8,194 nucleotides of DNA from Flavobacteriales bacterium (GTDB lineage Bacteria; Bacteroidota; Bacteroidia; Flavobacteriales; Flavobacteriaceae), in the NCBI GenBank assembly GCA_002705485.1, contig PAGT01000060.1, positions 22,249 to 30,442 of the forward strand, given 5' to 3'. The stretch's first letter is position 1, and each line of letters opens with the position of its first letter. Shown in pieces: positions 7,357 to 8,194 of this stretch. Made by a program: the position numbers and the translations under genes. The notes under the pieces are model-generated. The model was not told the origin of the DNA. It did no database searches and saw only the letters and a list, made by a program, of their open reading frames with translations.

Positions 7357-8129
7357 ATTTTTATTCTAATTATTTCAAAATTATAATTTAATATTTTATT
7401 CAAGGATGTTGTTGGCCCATTACAATAAAAGGTTGTATTTCCAATTCCTTCATTTTTAATTAAATTATTTTCTTTTAGGACACGTTTTGTTTGTTTTGCT
7501 ACTGCATCACTACTTTCTAAAATACTTATTTTGGGAGGAATAATTTTTTTTATTTCATCAATAATTAACGGAAAGTGTGTGCACCCCAAAACTAGTTGGT
7601 CTATTCCTATTTCAATCATTCGATTTAAATGTTTTATTAGAATCAATCTCAAATCTTGTCCTTTAAAAATTCCTCTTTCGATCAATTCAACCAACCCTTT
7701 TGCATTTTCTTCGATAACTTTTATGTTTTTGGTGTGAATTTCAGAAATATTATTAAATTGTTTACTTCTTAAAGTACCCTCAGTAGCCAAAACGCCAATT
7801 TTACCACTTTTTGTTCTTTTAGCAGCTGGTTTTATTGCTGGTTCAACTCCGACAAAAGGAATGTTAAACTTTGATCTGAGTTTTTTAATGCAATTTGTAG
7901 TAGCTGTATTACATGCAACAACAATTAATTTACATTTTTTGTTTATCAAAAACTCACAATTGTTAAAGCAAATTTCATCTAACTCTTGACCTGATTTATT
8001 TCCGTAAGGTGAATTAAAACTATCAGAGTAATATACCAGATTTTCATTAGGTAAAAAATTATTTATTTTTTTTTGAATAGTTAAACCACCTATTCCTGAA
8101 TCAAAAATTCCAATCGGGAATTCACTCAT
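7353..8129 (-). CDS. murI: Glutamate racemase
   Basis: MurI interconverts L- and D-glutamate without a cofactor and supplies D-glutamate for peptidoglycan precursors in the cytoplasm. The 258-aa product has every expected motif: GIFDSGIGGLT (7-17) with D10 and S11, YYSDSFNSPYG (33-43), VACNTATTN (71-79) with catalytic C73, GVEPAIKPA (94-102), GVLATEGTLRS (112-122), and LGCTHFPL (181-188) with the second catalytic C183 and H185. The length is normal for the family. The ATG (8127-8129) is the natural start, as MSEFPIGIFDSG places the first motif where it should be. The gene overlaps the Nfu-type gene by 4 nt (ATGA), so the pair is probably translationally coupled. A terminator-like hairpin lies about 14 nt upstream, so transcription may start very close to the ATG or depend on read-through. 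A nine-base run at 8066-8074 is in frame. Confidence 0.97.
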   Translation of the reverse strand: MSEFPIGIFDSGIGGLTIQKKINNFLPNENLVYYSDSFNSPYGNKSGQELDEICFNNCEFLINKKCKLIVVACNTATTNCIKKLRSKFNIPFVGVEPAIKPAAKRTKSGKIGVLATEGTLRSKQFNNISEIHTKNIKVIEENAKGLVELIERGIFKGQDLRLILIKHLNRMIEIGIDQLVLGCTHFPLIIDEIKKIIPPKISILESSDAVAKQTKRVLKENNLIKNEGIGNTTFYCNGPTTSLNKILNYNFEIIRIKI

Positions 8130-8140
8130 TTAATAAATAT

Positions 8141-8180
8141 AAAAAAACTACCAAAATTAAATTTTGGTAGTTTTAGTTTT
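8141..8180 (-). terminator. Rho-independent terminator-like hairpin upstream of murI
   Basis: A 13-bp perfect stem pairs 8144-8156 (AAAACTACCAAAA) with 8162-8174, around the five-base loop TTAAA; two further A-T pairs could close the loop. Read on the minus strand, the GGTAG arm runs straight into seven T's (8147-8141), the classical terminator layout. Read on the plus strand the tail is TTTTAGTTTT, so it could work both ways, but less well. Because murI reads away to the left, the natural reading is that this ends a minus-strand gene beyond the right edge of the window. Confidence 0.75.
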
Positions 8181-8194
8181 AAGTTCATAATTGA

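Noticed and set aside
1..8194. CRISPR array, tRNA/rRNA genes, insertion sequences, phage or defence genes
   Set aside because: No direct-repeat arrays, RNA gene motifs, transposase-like proteins or terminal inverted repeats were seen. Nearly all of the window is accounted for by the listed genes.

Overview
This is an AT-rich, densely coding stretch of a bacterial chromosome. It most likely comes from a member of the Bacteroidota, probably the class Flavobacteriia. Three things point that way: no clear Shine-Dalgarno sequences ahead of the starts (the spacers are A/T-rich), a NifU-like protein with two tandem Nfu N-terminal domains, and a split MacB-type transporter (one ATPase, two different permeases, an adaptor and a TolC-like protein). 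No plasmid, phage, insertion sequence, CRISPR array, tRNA or rRNA is visible, and no gap between genes exceeds about 65 bases.

Plus strand, 35-6468: six genes run head to tail with spacings from a 1-nt overlap to 17 nt, so they are probably one transcription unit. The first five form a complete tripartite ABC efflux system. These are a LolD/MacB-type ATPase, two paralogous MacB/FtsX-type permeases, a membrane-anchored periplasmic adaptor (membrane fusion protein) and a TolC-family outer-membrane channel. The ATPase and permeases would drive a mechanical cycle in the inner membrane, and the adaptor and channel would carry the substrate across the periplasm and out. The substrate cannot be read from the sequence. 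The sixth gene, 7 nt after the channel gene, is tsaB, a housekeeping gene for tRNA t6A modification.

Minus strand, 8129-6469: murI (glutamate racemase) overlaps the next gene by 4 nt (ATGA). That gene encodes a 295-aa Nfu-type iron-sulfur carrier. It ends exactly against the stop of tsaB, so the two convergent units meet as TAA|TTA with no spacer. A strong hairpin with a T-tract (8141-8180) lies just upstream of murI and is best read as the terminator of a minus-strand gene beyond the right edge.

The main anomaly is in the adaptor gene. Its natural start at 3245 and its membrane anchor are in a different frame from the rest of the protein. The break falls in a run of nine A's (3256-3264), and removing one A gives a perfect 375-aa adaptor. 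This could be a sequencing or assembly error, a real frameshift mutation, or a site of transcriptional slippage. Five other nine-base A/T runs in the window are all in frame. I found no convincing undescribed system; the rest is recognisable transport and housekeeping machinery.
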